DNA of 41,010 bases. It comes from Flagellimonas hadalis (GTDB taxonomy: Bacteria > Bacteroidota > Bacteroidia > Flavobacteriales > Flavobacteriaceae). Below are positions 1 through 7,048 of this stretch, piece after piece. The notes under the pieces are model-generated. The model was not told where the DNA came from, searched no databases, and saw only the letters and a program-made list of their open reading frames with translations. The translations under genes were made by a program, and so were the position numbers. The stretch lies in contig NZ_VNIK02000005.1 in the NCBI RefSeq assembly GCF_007785775.2, positions 216,737 through 257,746 of the forward strand, in the 5' to 3' direction. The first letter of the stretch is position 1. Each line of letters opens with the position of its first letter.

Positions 1-32
1 AATCATCCTGAACCAGTTCCTAACGATCTATG

Positions 33-65
33 AAAAAAGGGTCAGACTCTAATAAAGTCCAACCC
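33..65 (-). terminator. Intrinsic terminator of the minus-strand operon
   Basis: Read on the minus strand, GGGT and GACT arms (plus-strand 39-42 and 45-48) pair with 62-65 and 56-59, with two internal mismatches, and are followed by six T residues (plus-strand A run 33-38). It lies just beyond the stop of the small gene at 75-281, where a terminator for the leftward operon is expected. Confidence 0.6.
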
Positions 66-74
66 CCGTTATTT

Positions 75-281
75 TCAACTTACACACTTATTGGGATAGT
101 GTCCCGCAGCAACATAGGACAGGTATTTTCTTGTATTTTCCTTATCCATTCCCAAAATCTCCCCCAGAACATTCCCAGACTTTGTGTTATCAAATTTGCT
201 TAAATCCAACCCTAGATAATGTAAGGCAAGCATTTTTTCTTTGTGTGACAATAAACTTTTTGCTTTTGGTGTGGATTGCAT
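75..281 (-). CDS. Small hypothetical protein (68 aa)
   Basis: I do not recognise this gene with certainty. It encodes a 68-residue, predicted helical, soluble protein with no signal peptide. The C-terminal half (ILGMDKENTRKYLSYV) resembles the helical tail seen in many small flavobacterial proteins and in RteC-like proteins, so it could be a remnant of a longer protein. It begins 18 nt after the RidA-family gene in the same direction and is followed at once by a terminator, so it is probably the last gene of the operon. No function is proposed. Confidence 0.5.
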   Translation of the reverse strand: MQSTPKAKSLLSHKEKMLALHYLGLDLSKFDNTKSGNVLGEILGMDKENTRKYLSYVAAGHYPNKCVS

Positions 282-299
282 AAACCACTACATGAAAAA

Positions 300-680
300 T
301 TAATCCTTCAATGCGGTCATTTGAATTTCAATTTTCATTCGAGGGTCTGCCAAATTTGCAGAAATCATAGTTGCTGCAGGTCTTACCTTTCCTAAAAATT
401 TTTGGAGTACCGGCCAGCATTTTTCAAAATCCGAAACTTTGGGCAGAATATAGGTTACCCTAACTACATCCTCCATTTTTGAGCCAGCTGCTTTTAAGGC
501 CTCATCAATATTCATCATGCATTGCTCGGTCTGGAGCACGACGTCATCTTCAATTGTCATGGTCTTGTAATCAAAACCGGTCGTGCCTGAAACAAATACC
601 CAATTTCCGGCTACCAACGCCCTTGAATAGCCTATTCTTTTCTCAAAGTCGGAACCTGAACTAATTAACGTTCTTTTCAT
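300..680 (-). CDS. RidA/YjgF/YER057c family protein
   Basis: The 126-residue product has the length and pattern of the RidA family, whose best-known members hydrolyse reactive enamine/imine intermediates made by PLP enzymes. Visible family features are the VFVSGTTG segment (about residues 28-35), the helix QTEQCMMNIDEALKAAG, and the VRPAATMI segment carrying the arginine that binds the substrate carboxylate in this family. The cysteine that follows this arginine in many RidA proteins is alanine here, so this may be a divergent subgroup rather than canonical RidA. The start codon overlaps the cupin stop as ATGA (677-680), indicating translational coupling. It is likely cytoplasmic. Family assignment is firm; substrate is unknown. 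Confidence 0.88.
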   Translation of the reverse strand: MKRTLISSGSDFEKRIGYSRALVAGNWVFVSGTTGFDYKTMTIEDDVVLQTEQCMMNIDEALKAAGSKMEDVVRVTYILPKVSDFEKCWPVLQKFLGKVRPAATMISANLADPRMKIEIQMTALKD

Positions 681-1207
681 ATTACATCATTTTTTTCTTC
701 AACAGGGATCATGTTCGATATATCTACAGGTAAACTATCGTATTTGTTATATAATTTTAAAAATTTATCCGGTTGTACAGGTTCTTCACTTAATGTTTCA
801 AATAACCCCTTAAAAAAACCTTCCCGTTTTTGTGCCGGATTGAAAACCAAAGTCAATTTTGCGGTTTCCTCGGTATCGTTCCTAAAACCATGCGGTGTAA
901 ATCTGGGAACATAAGCAACCGTTCCAGGTTTTGCATGATGCTTTTTGTTTCCTATTTCCAAGGTTACCGTACCTTCATTGATTATAAAGGTTTCGTCCAT
1001 GAATCGATGATAGTGCAATTTTGCGCCAATCGTTTCAGGAGATAAGGCGATTTCATAAACACCCAGCTGGTCATTGGACATTTCGCTGGTAACCTTGAAC
1101 GCAACACTTATGTTGCCCATTTCATAGCGTTCTCCCCCATTGGGCTCTATTACTGTTGCCTCATCTTTCAACTTGTCTTCGAAATAACCTTCTCTATATG
1201 TTTTCAT
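677..1207 (-). CDS. Cupin domain protein
   Basis: This 176-residue protein has one cupin barrel. The first motif (KLHYHRFMDETF, about 65-76) supplies two metal-binding histidines and an acidic residue. The second (VPRFTPHGFRN, about 100-110) supplies the later histidine and asparagine. Cupins of this kind are metal enzymes or sensors, and the sequence does not reveal the substrate. The 3' end overlaps the RidA-family gene by 4 nt. A hairpin (ATCCTC/GAGGAT, 1226-1231 with 1240-1245) lies in its 5' untranslated region. A 114-nt gap separates it from the upstream DoxX gene, so it may have its own promoter. No signal peptide is seen. Confidence 0.8.
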   Translation of the reverse strand: MKTYREGYFEDKLKDEATVIEPNGGERYEMGNISVAFKVTSEMSNDQLGVYEIALSPETIGAKLHYHRFMDETFIINEGTVTLEIGNKKHHAKPGTVAYVPRFTPHGFRNDTEETAKLTLVFNPAQKREGFFKGLFETLSEEPVQPDKFLKLYNKYDSLPVDISNMIPVEEKNDVI

Positions 1208-1321
1208 CGTTTTATTTTTATTTTAATCCTCTTTTGAATGAGGATATGCACTTAACAAAGAGTGCCGATTTCCAAGCTCTAACTGGTAAGCTTCGTTCAC
1301 ATAATGATTGGTTCCCACAAT

Positions 1322-1777
1322 TCAATAAACTTTAATGGCTGACAAATAGGTCCAAACCATAAAAAGTAGTTGAAGGGGTATTCTGAACCAAAGGTAAGAT
1401 GGTCCGTTTCCTTCAAATGTTCCATTTTGGTAGTCAATGTTATTGAATGCTGCATATATATTGGCCGGAAGAATCAGCAAGAAGAAAACAATCAATAACC
1501 ACCCTATGATTACCCTGAAATTCGGAAGAAAAAGTCCAATGGCTCCTGCAATTTCAAGAATACCCGTTAGATAGACCATTTCAGTTTTGAAGGGTATAAA
1601 GCTGGGCAACATCATGGTCATACCTTTGGTAAATACAAAGTGGCCAAGAGCTGTAAATAGGAGCATTACAGACATTGCAATTCTACCCGACAAAGCGAAT
1701 TCGTAATGTCCACGAAATATTTTAAAGGTCACAAACAAAACTACAAATACGCTGAGCAACACAAGCAATGGTTTCAT
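1322..1777 (-). CDS. DoxX family membrane protein
   Basis: The 151-residue product is very hydrophobic, with four predicted membrane helices (roughly residues 2-20, 32-50, 70-95 and 128-148) and the loop pattern LPSFIPFKTEMVYLTGILEIAGAI typical of DoxX/DoxD-like proteins. In this family the helices form an inner-membrane bundle. Characterised relatives take part in thiol or sulfur redox chemistry, but most are of unknown role. It lies 18 nt downstream of the SDR gene, in the same operon as the darcynin-like and SDR genes. Fold is confident, function unknown. Confidence 0.8.
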   Translation of the reverse strand: MKPLLVLLSVFVVLFVTFKIFRGHYEFALSGRIAMSVMLLFTALGHFVFTKGMTMMLPSFIPFKTEMVYLTGILEIAGAIGLFLPNFRVIIGWLLIVFFLLILPANIYAAFNNIDYQNGTFEGNGPSYLWFRIPLQLLFMVWTYLSAIKVY

Positions 1778-1795
1778 AGGTCTCTGTTTTAAATT

Positions 1796-2533
1796 TTACA
1801 ATCCGTTTTTCATTATTCTGTCCGAGAGTTTAGGGGAAAGTCTATTGATAAGTTTGAGCAATTTGGTTTTGCCTATATAGCTTTCAAGTTTATCAGACCT
1901 AAAGTTGTGCATAAATTCATCCACCAGTTGTTCTGGTGTCAGTTTCGATTTGCCACGCCCTTCGGTCATGGGTGTGTCGATCAAGGCAGGAATGATTTCG
2001 AAGACCTTGATATTGGTTTCTTCCAATTGATACCGTAAGGTCTTGCTGAAACTATGGATGGCCGATTTTGTCGCACAATAGACCGGTGCCGTTTTTTTGG
2101 GTGCAATAAAAAGACCACTGCCCACATTGATGACTGCACTGTTTTTGTTTCTCAGCAGTAAGGGCAACAACAAAGCCGTAAGTTTTATGGGCGCCGTTAG
2201 ATTGGTGGAAATTTCGTAATCCACTTTGTACAACAGATTTTGTTCTTCGCTAAATTGATAGTTGTGCTGGACCGCCGCGTTGTTCACCAAAACATTGAGA
2301 TCAAAATGGTTTTGTTCAATGAAAAACACCAGTTCATCCAAAGAATTCTTGTCCGTGAGGTCACCCGGAAAGCATTCAATAGTTGGGTAAAGTGCTTTTA
2401 TCCGTTGTAACTTTTCTTTGTTACGTCCGGTGATTATCACCTTATTATCGAGATCCAAAAATCGCTTGGCCAAAGCAAAGCCTATCCCTGAAGACCCTCC
2501 CGTGATTAAAATGGTATTTCCTGTCGCTTTCAT
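1796..2533 (-). CDS. Short-chain dehydrogenase/reductase (DltE-like SDR)
   Basis: This 245-residue classical SDR is probably a cytoplasmic NAD(P)-dependent oxidoreductase. The cofactor motif TGGSSGIG is near residues 11-18, NNAAV near 86-90, a serine in NVGSG near 136-140, and the catalytic YxxxK as YCATK near 151-155. The overall pattern, including the LIDTPMTEGRGKSKL segment, resembles the group annotated DltE or 'SDR family oxidoreductase'. It starts 8 nt after the darcynin-like gene and ends 18 nt before the DoxX gene, so the three are surely one transcript. Substrate is unknown; the setting suggests a stress or detoxification role. Confidence 0.87.
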   Translation of the reverse strand: MKATGNTILITGGSSGIGFALAKRFLDLDNKVIITGRNKEKLQRIKALYPTIECFPGDLTDKNSLDELVFFIEQNHFDLNVLVNNAAVQHNYQFSEEQNLLYKVDYEISTNLTAPIKLTALLLPLLLRNKNSAVINVGSGLFIAPKKTAPVYCATKSAIHSFSKTLRYQLEETNIKVFEIIPALIDTPMTEGRGKSKLTPEQLVDEFMHNFRSDKLESYIGKTKLLKLINRLSPKLSDRIMKNGL

Positions 2534-2541
2534 TTTGTTCC

Positions 2542-2949
2542 TTATTTCAATTTGTCGTTGAAATCTTCGAACAGGTTTTCCTGCCCCACAATTATGTCCT
2601 TGATCTCAAAATAGGGAGCACTATAAACTTTGGTGTCCCGTAGTAATTCGATCAACAGTTTGTATTCGTCCAAATTTGTGGTGGTTATCAGCATAAAATC
2701 CGAGACGGACGAATGGAAATATTCGCTGTCAAAAAAACGTACGTTCACCGTTTCGCCAACTCTTTGAACAATCGGCAACAGGTCCTTTTCAACAAAACTG
2801 CTCCGCTGATCTCTGGTCAATGAGAGCCAACAGGGTGTGGCGCTCATCAGCACCAAAATGGTGTAGGGTTTTTGTTCCATGGCATTTTTTGTGCGGGCAT
2901 TTCCGGTAAGGGTCAAGGCCGCTAATAGAATTATAGTTAGTATCCTCAT
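2542..2949 (-). CDS. Darcynin-like protein
   Basis: The 135-residue product matches the darcynin family pattern: a ferredoxin-like fold of about 110 residues with the segments ATPCWLSLTRDQR, VRFFDSEYFHSSVSDF and YFEIKDIIVGQENLF. The biochemical function of darcynins is not known. The first 22 residues form a signal-peptide-like hydrophobic stretch before ARTKNAMEQ, which is unusual for darcynins. A second ATG at plus-strand 2878-2880 would give a normal-length cytoplasmic form starting MEQKPYTI. Either start is possible. It is the first structural gene after the Crp/Fnr-type regulator, 70 nt downstream of it. Confidence 0.65.
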   Translation of the reverse strand: MRILTIILLAALTLTGNARTKNAMEQKPYTILVLMSATPCWLSLTRDQRSSFVEKDLLPIVQRVGETVNVRFFDSEYFHSSVSDFMLITTTNLDEYKLLIELLRDTKVYSAPYFEIKDIIVGQENLFEDFNDKLK

Positions 2950-3019
2950 CCTGCAATATTTTCAGTGTTCAAAATTGCAATGCGGAAATAACAATTCCAT
3001 TTACATAGGTTGATAAATG

Positions 3020-3595
3020 CTACTTACCTGTACGCCTTTTTCTGATGCGGCTTAATTGTGTGGGTGTGATTCCCAAATAAGAGGCGATGTGGTACTGCGG
3101 AATCTGTTGCTCTAATTGGGGGAAATCATTTTGGAAAATTTGATATCGTTTGTCCGCATCCAAGAGGACAATTTCAATTTCCCGTTGTTCTTTCTGCACA
3201 AAAAACTGTTCTGCCAATATTCTTGCGGCCCGTTCAATATCTGGACAGGTATCGTACAGTTTCTGTATTCCCGTAAAACTTGCCACCTGTAGTTTACAAT
3301 CGGTGAGTGCCTGCTGTACAATTTGGTTGGGTCTACCCGTTATAAGAGAAGCGTAGCCGCCAATAAAGCAAGGCCCGATAAAAAAATGTTTGTTATATTC
3401 AATAGCTTCATCATTTCTGTAGAACCCCCGAAGTATACCATTTTCCAAAAACCCTATTTCCTTTGCCACCTGTCCGGCGTCAATAAAATTGTAGCCCTTT
3501 TTTAGCTCTTTCTGGATAAACAATGATTCCAATGTGTTCCAACTTTCCTTGGAAATGGGTGTAATGGAATTAAAAAATGCTTTTAAATTGCTCAT
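3020..3595 (-). CDS. Crp/Fnr family transcriptional regulator
   Basis: The 191-residue protein has an N-terminal cyclic-nucleotide-binding-like beta-roll (FIDAGQVAKEIGFLENGILRGFY, about 38-60), a long dimer helix, and a C-terminal winged helix-turn-helix (SYLGITPTQLSRIRKRR, about 172-188). No Fnr-type cysteine cluster is present. The cAMP phosphate-binding motif is not conserved, so it may sense another ligand or none. It is transcribed in the same direction as the darcynin-SDR-DoxX genes and lies immediately upstream, so it probably controls that operon. Such regulators next to SDR/DoxX genes are common in flavobacteria. Target and signal are inferred. Confidence 0.85.
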   Translation of the reverse strand: MSNLKAFFNSITPISKESWNTLESLFIQKELKKGYNFIDAGQVAKEIGFLENGILRGFYRNDEAIEYNKHFFIGPCFIGGYASLITGRPNQIVQQALTDCKLQVASFTGIQKLYDTCPDIERAARILAEQFFVQKEQREIEIVLLDADKRYQIFQNDFPQLEQQIPQYHIASYLGITPTQLSRIRKRRTGK

Positions 3596-3722
3596 TTTAC
3601 CATTTTTTTGCTAGGTAATGTTGATATCGTTGAACCAATTTTATAAAACCCCAGGAGCACTGTTAAAGCAAACAAAATAGCAAATATGTAGCGAATATAA
3701 AATAGTGGAGGTTCTCAATAAA

Positions 3723-4637
3723 CTACACTATTGGGGGTGATAAATTATTCTCGGGTTTCGTATGGTTTTTCATTTCATTGACGAACTGATCGATTTCCTG
3801 CAAGTTGCTGTTTTTTAGTTTATAGGAGTAGAAAAGTTCCTGTTCCACAGTTTTAGCCAATGCGATCGGCGCCTGAATCAAATTATTTTTCAATTCTTCG
3901 GTACAGAGGTGTTTGGGTACAATACTAAATCCCGAATTATTTTTCAGAACTTCTATGATGGCTTTATAAGAGGGTAAAATGTACCTTGGGATGATTTTAG
4001 GATTTGTACCAAAATTGATTTCCCAGAATTTCTTAAGGTCGGCTTGGTCATTGTCATAGGTAAACCATGTTTGCTTTTGTAACCATCCGATGCATTCTTT
4101 TGTATTCTTTTTAATTGTAGCTGGTATAGCAATGTCCGTGGAACTGATCAATTCAAGTGTTTCATTCTTTATATAATTAAATTGGTGGTCATAAACTCCA
4201 TGCTTTTTAATACCGACCAACAACTGAATTTTATCTGCATCAAGAGCCTCAATAAGTTCCTTTTCACTTCCAAAGCATGCAACGATGTACATTTCAAAGG
4301 AATAGATTTTATCAATTAATTCTGTATTGAAAAAGTCCGTAGTGCAGCCTATGGTGATTGCGGAGCGCGCCTTCTTTGCGCGCTGACCGGAATAGTATTC
4401 TACCTTTTCCAATTGTTGCAACGGATTGTTGATTTGGGCATATAAAAATTTCCCATATTCCGTAGGGGCCAATTTTCGAGTGGTTCTTTCAAAAAGCTTT
4501 TTGCCAATATGGCCTTCCAGTGCGGTCAAATGTTTGCTGACCCCCGGTTGTGTCATATGTAATTTTTTTGAAGCTTCGGTAATGCTATTGCATTCATATA
4601 TAGCACTGAATGTTCTCAACCACTCCAGATTAATCAT
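3723..4637 (-). CDS. LysR family transcriptional regulator
   Basis: The 304-residue protein begins with the LysR winged helix-turn-helix (LEWLRTFSAIYECNSITEASKKL, then MTQPGVSKHLTALEGHIGKKLFERT, residues 4-52). A periplasmic-binding-protein-like effector domain follows from about residue 90. It is divergent from the AzoR-like reductase gene with only 81 nt between the start codons, the usual layout in which a LysR protein controls its neighbour and itself. The effector is probably a quinone or electrophile if it follows the reductase's role, but this is inference. Confidence 0.92.
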   Translation of the reverse strand: MINLEWLRTFSAIYECNSITEASKKLHMTQPGVSKHLTALEGHIGKKLFERTTRKLAPTEYGKFLYAQINNPLQQLEKVEYYSGQRAKKARSAITIGCTTDFFNTELIDKIYSFEMYIVACFGSEKELIEALDADKIQLLVGIKKHGVYDHQFNYIKNETLELISSTDIAIPATIKKNTKECIGWLQKQTWFTYDNDQADLKKFWEINFGTNPKIIPRYILPSYKAIIEVLKNNSGFSIVPKHLCTEELKNNLIQAPIALAKTVEQELFYSYKLKNSNLQEIDQFVNEMKNHTKPENNLSPPIV

Positions 4638-4664
4638 AACTATAATTATTAATTAGTAAATAAA

Positions 4665-4701
4665 AATAATTAAAATTATTAATGCTCTGAATATATATTT
4701 G
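4665..4701 (+). promoter_or_regulatory. Divergent LysR/azoreductase promoter with operator-like palindrome
   Basis: The 81-nt intergenic stretch contains the inverted repeat AATAATT-AA-AATTATT (4665-4680), which fits the AT-rich dyad usual for LysR binding. At 4694-4701 TATATTTG matches the Bacteroidota -7 consensus TAnnTTTG exactly, 17 nt before the ATG of the rightward gene at 4719. The -33 element is not clear. The promoter reads rightward; regulation by the adjacent LysR protein is inferred. Confidence 0.55.
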
Positions 4702-4718
4702 CTCAAAAGACGATAGTT

Positions 4719-5339
4719 ATGACACAAACATTGGTACTTGGTTACACTCCAAGAAAAGGTTCTTACACAAAAATCCTAGTTGATGAATTTTTGGAACTGG
4801 CCAAGGCGAAAACAAAAATAAAATACTTGGATCTGGCGCAGAACCCCCCTGATCTTTTGCTGAAGGATAATCTGAATCTGATCATGGAATGGAATATGGG
4901 AAGAAGGGATTTTACGGATACTGAACTTTCAATCCTATCCAATCATCATAAACTCATTGCAGAAGTCCTGGATTCGGATAACATTGTATTGGCGTTTCCA
5001 ATCTACAACTTTACCATGCCCGCAACGGTAAAGGCATGGATAGATGCCATTGTTGTGAGCGATAAGACTTTTTCCTTTAGCCCTGAAACAGGATTTAAAG
5101 GTCTGTGTACCGATAAAAAGGCTATGGCAATTGTGGTAAGTGGCTTTGATTATAAGTCCTCGGATGACATTAGGGAATATGCATCTTCTACCCTAAAACA
5201 AAACTTTGATTTCATTGGAATGGCTTCTGAACAGATTTCTGCCTTCGGGGTGGACCAAAATAGGGAACAATTGGATTCAATCCTGGAAAGCGCAAAATAT
5301 GAAATAAAGCAAGTAATCGATAGTTGGTTTCAATTTTGA
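4719..5339 (+). CDS. FMN-dependent NADH-azoreductase-like flavodoxin-fold reductase
   Basis: The 206-residue protein has the flavodoxin-like fold of the AzoR/NQO family. An N-terminal phosphate-binding segment (YTPRKGSYTKILVDEFL, about 9-25) is followed by AFPIYNFTMPATVKAWIDAI (about 91-110), the FMN-contacting block of AzoR proteins. Members reduce quinones and azo compounds with NAD(P)H, forming a cytosolic defence against electrophiles. It lies alone opposite a LysR regulator and has a perfect -7 box just upstream. Length is typical (about 200 residues). The actual substrate cannot be read from the sequence. Confidence 0.85.
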   Translation: MTQTLVLGYTPRKGSYTKILVDEFLELAKAKTKIKYLDLAQNPPDLLLKDNLNLIMEWNMGRRDFTDTELSILSNHHKLIAEVLDSDNIVLAFPIYNFTMPATVKAWIDAIVVSDKTFSFSPETGFKGLCTDKKAMAIVVSGFDYKSSDDIREYASSTLKQNFDFIGMASEQISAFGVDQNREQLDSILESAKYEIKQVIDSWFQF

Positions 5340-5854
5340 GGCCAACTTTTATATGTGGATAGTAAGGGACTAACACCACATTTAAATTTAGCACTTAAAT
5401 AAAATATTGTTTAATGATTTTCATAAGGTTTTGTTGTCTTCAATTTTAATTATTCCTTTTAAGTTGAATGGATTTTAATGAGTTCATTGAATAATTTGTA
5501 TCTTAATGGTGCTAAAGGAGAGCAAATTATCTCTCCGAAGTTCTTTCATGGTTTTGTTGTGCAATCAGGTGTGCAAAATTTGATAATTTCACGTAAAATG
5601 TTAAATAACAGTATGCTATGTGGGTTCAGCTAAGTCTGCCACCCCGAAGTGGCGACGCTAGACCCGAAGAGATTCTGAGTGAGGATTTAATATAAAGTTA
5701 CTTGGCTGTCAGGATTCGTTCTTTAAGGGTGATGTCCATTACAATATTTAGTGTAATATTTTATATATATGACCTTTTTAAGAACCTCACCTGAAATGTT
5801 GAAAAGGAAATTGTATATCAATAAGTTAGGTCACAGTCTAAAAGGCTCCTTCTG
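5340..5854. other. Gene-free AT-rich stretch with small hairpins
   Basis: No convincing coding region is seen. It contains a GGAGAG/CTCTCC hairpin (5517-5536), a GC-rich stem-loop with arms GCCAC/GTGGC (5638-5642 and 5649-5653) enclosed by GTCT/AGAC (5634-5637 and 5660-5663), and a weak ATTACA/TGTAAT hairpin (5738-5757). No T-run follows the first two, so they are not obvious terminators. The segment around 5630-5685 is noticeably more GC-rich than its surroundings. Confidence 0.4.
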
Positions 5855-6226
5855 CTATCTAGGAGCTTCCCCTTCCTTTGGCAGAAGTTTGGATATATCC
5901 CTTTTGGTGTGGTTCTTTATGGCCTCCCTTACCGCAACATTCATTACTGTTTCATATTCTGTACTTGTAATGTCAGCAGTGTTCAGTATATCTTCCAGTG
6001 TTAATTTCCTAGGGTCATGATAGCGAGTAATCATTGTTTCGTAACCCAATCCCAAAGCACTTCGAATACCTGTAACATATTCTTCGGGAATCTCCTTCAT
6101 ATGTTTTATATCCTTGGTTGCAAATCTGGATTTTAAGGTTCTTAATGCTTTTTCCAAGGTCCTTGGATTAACATTCAAATCTTCTTTTGCAACATTAGCT
6201 CCATGCTTTATCTTTTTCGATTTCAT
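5855..6226 (-). CDS. Hypothetical protein (123 aa)
   Basis: I do not recognise this gene. The product is a 123-residue, lysine- and glutamate-rich, soluble and probably all-helical protein without signal peptide or membrane segment. Its N-terminus (MKSKKIKHGANVAKEDLNVNPRTLEKALRTLKSRF) is strongly basic and could bind nucleic acid, but no standard helix-turn-helix is evident. It stands alone between two gene-poor stretches, so context gives no clue. Length and codon regularity make it a plausible real gene. Confidence 0.5.
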   Translation of the reverse strand: MKSKKIKHGANVAKEDLNVNPRTLEKALRTLKSRFATKDIKHMKEIPEEYVTGIRSALGLGYETMITRYHDPRKLTLEDILNTADITSTEYETVMNVAVREAIKNHTKRDISKLLPKEGEAPR

Positions 6227-6527
6227 AACAGGGTTTATTTATTTAGCAAAAGTGATGCTACCTGTCTGAAAACCAACATAATATTACTAAATTGATAATA
6301 AATAATACTAAAATGATATTCAAATATTTGATTTATATATTTTATTTCGCTAGTATTGTGTTTTAAAATGCAACTAGTGTAGGGATTATTTTGTTTTTTA
6401 TATTATAAATAGTCTCTGCCAACAACAAGGTATTGACAAAGAGTCTCGACTGCGAATTCCGACAATTTGTTTAACGGACGAGACGGTAGGTTAATGCCCG
6501 AGGTGATATTTTGTGTACATTCGTACC
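6227..6527. other. AT-rich gene-free stretch before the structured element
   Basis: The first 190 nt are very AT-rich and probably hold the promoter of the leftward hypothetical gene. From about 6430 the base composition shifts to higher GC. A TTGACA-like hexamer occurs at 6433-6438, with an ACAATTTG segment at 6462-6469 that only partly fits the Bacteroidota -7 box and is too far away for a normal spacing. No gene is supported. Confidence 0.35.
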
Positions 6528-6610
6528 GCTATAGCACCGAGGGCCCTATCGTAATCCCGTTCCGTTGGCCGTCGGAAGCCCGCAGTGCGGTTGATAGGGC
6601 CTGCTATAGC
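6528..6610. other. GC-rich branched inverted-repeat element, possible small RNA
   Basis: The arms GCTATAGCA (6528-6536) and GGCCCTATC (6542-6550) pair perfectly with GATAGGGCC (6593-6601) and TGCTATAGC (6602-6610), leaving a 5-nt bulge CCGAG on the left side. The 42-nt interior can form two further hairpins: TTCCG/CGGAA (6560-6564 with 6573-6577) and CCGC/GCGG (6580-6583 with 6587-6590). The whole folds as a three-way junction. A strong intrinsic terminator follows 24 nt later on the plus strand. I read this as a candidate structured RNA; a mobile-element end or integron-like site is an alternative. Confidence 0.4.
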
Positions 6611-6634
6611 ATATTGCTCTATATACTGTGGAGG

Positions 6635-6671
6635 CTCGTTTTCAATTAATCGATATGAAAACGAGTTTTTT
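6635..6671 (+). terminator. Strong rho-independent terminator without an upstream protein gene
   Basis: A perfect 10-bp stem CTCGTTTTCA/TGAAAACGAG (6635-6644 with 6656-6665), an 11-nt loop and six T residues (6666-6671) make a textbook plus-strand terminator. No plus-strand protein gene ends here: the nearest rightward gene upstream stops at 5339. The transcript it ends is therefore probably non-coding. Confidence 0.75.
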
Positions 6672-7048
6672 ATTTTACAAAACCCTCTTAAGCAACATTT
6701 ATGGATGTGGGTTCTTTTCACGTGGTCCATCGGTTGCTGAACGGCTGTACCCGATTAAACCTAAAAATCCAATCTAACCCTAAGACTATAGCTTTAGGAC
6801 ATACGCTCAATTTTTCAGGTTTACGATATCCATTGTCCCTTAGCTCACGCATACACTTTTGGGGTATCCGGCCCTAGTACATTTTCATAGTCTTTTTTAA
6901 TTAAGGAACCCTATTTCCAACTGCATTTGGTACTTGGACGGGATGGTCTATGTCCGAACCTTGATGTCCCTCTCGGAGTTTTGGCTTTATGCTGACTTTT
7001 TGGACATTGAAATACAAACCAACGCTTTACTCAAACGAACTCTACATT
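6672..7048. other. Gene-free leader of the first SusC gene
   Basis: No protein-coding gene is supported in these 377 nt. A 44-codon minus-strand frame (6718-6852) exists but has no recognisable content. The stretch must contain the promoter of the SusC/SusD/peptidase operon, yet I could not find a convincing TAnnTTTG box, so the promoter position stays open. Confidence 0.35.

Noticed and set aside
75..3595. Biosynthetic or toxin system in the RidA/cupin/SDR/DoxX/darcynin run
   Set aside because: All members are common stress or metabolic families in flavobacteria and no synthase, immunity or transport gene accompanies them.
5634..5663. tRNA or rRNA fragment suggested by local GC-rich hairpin
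   Set aside because: No cloverleaf, CCA end or rRNA signature could be found.
6528..6610. Integron attC site
   Set aside because: It has a bulged palindrome, but no clear paired core sites (RYYYAAC and GTTRRRY) at its ends, no integrase and no cassette array nearby.
6467..6649. Plus-strand 60-codon frame across the inverted repeat
   Set aside because: The stretch is explained by RNA or DNA secondary structure; the frame has arginine-rich low-complexity content and no start signal.
6718..6852. A 44-codon minus-strand frame starting MRELRDNGYRKPEKL, and the partly overlapping 79-codon frame at 6491-6730
   Set aside because: Neither has recognisable domains. The longer one crosses the structured element and terminator, and the frames conflict. 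They look like chance frames or decayed sequence.
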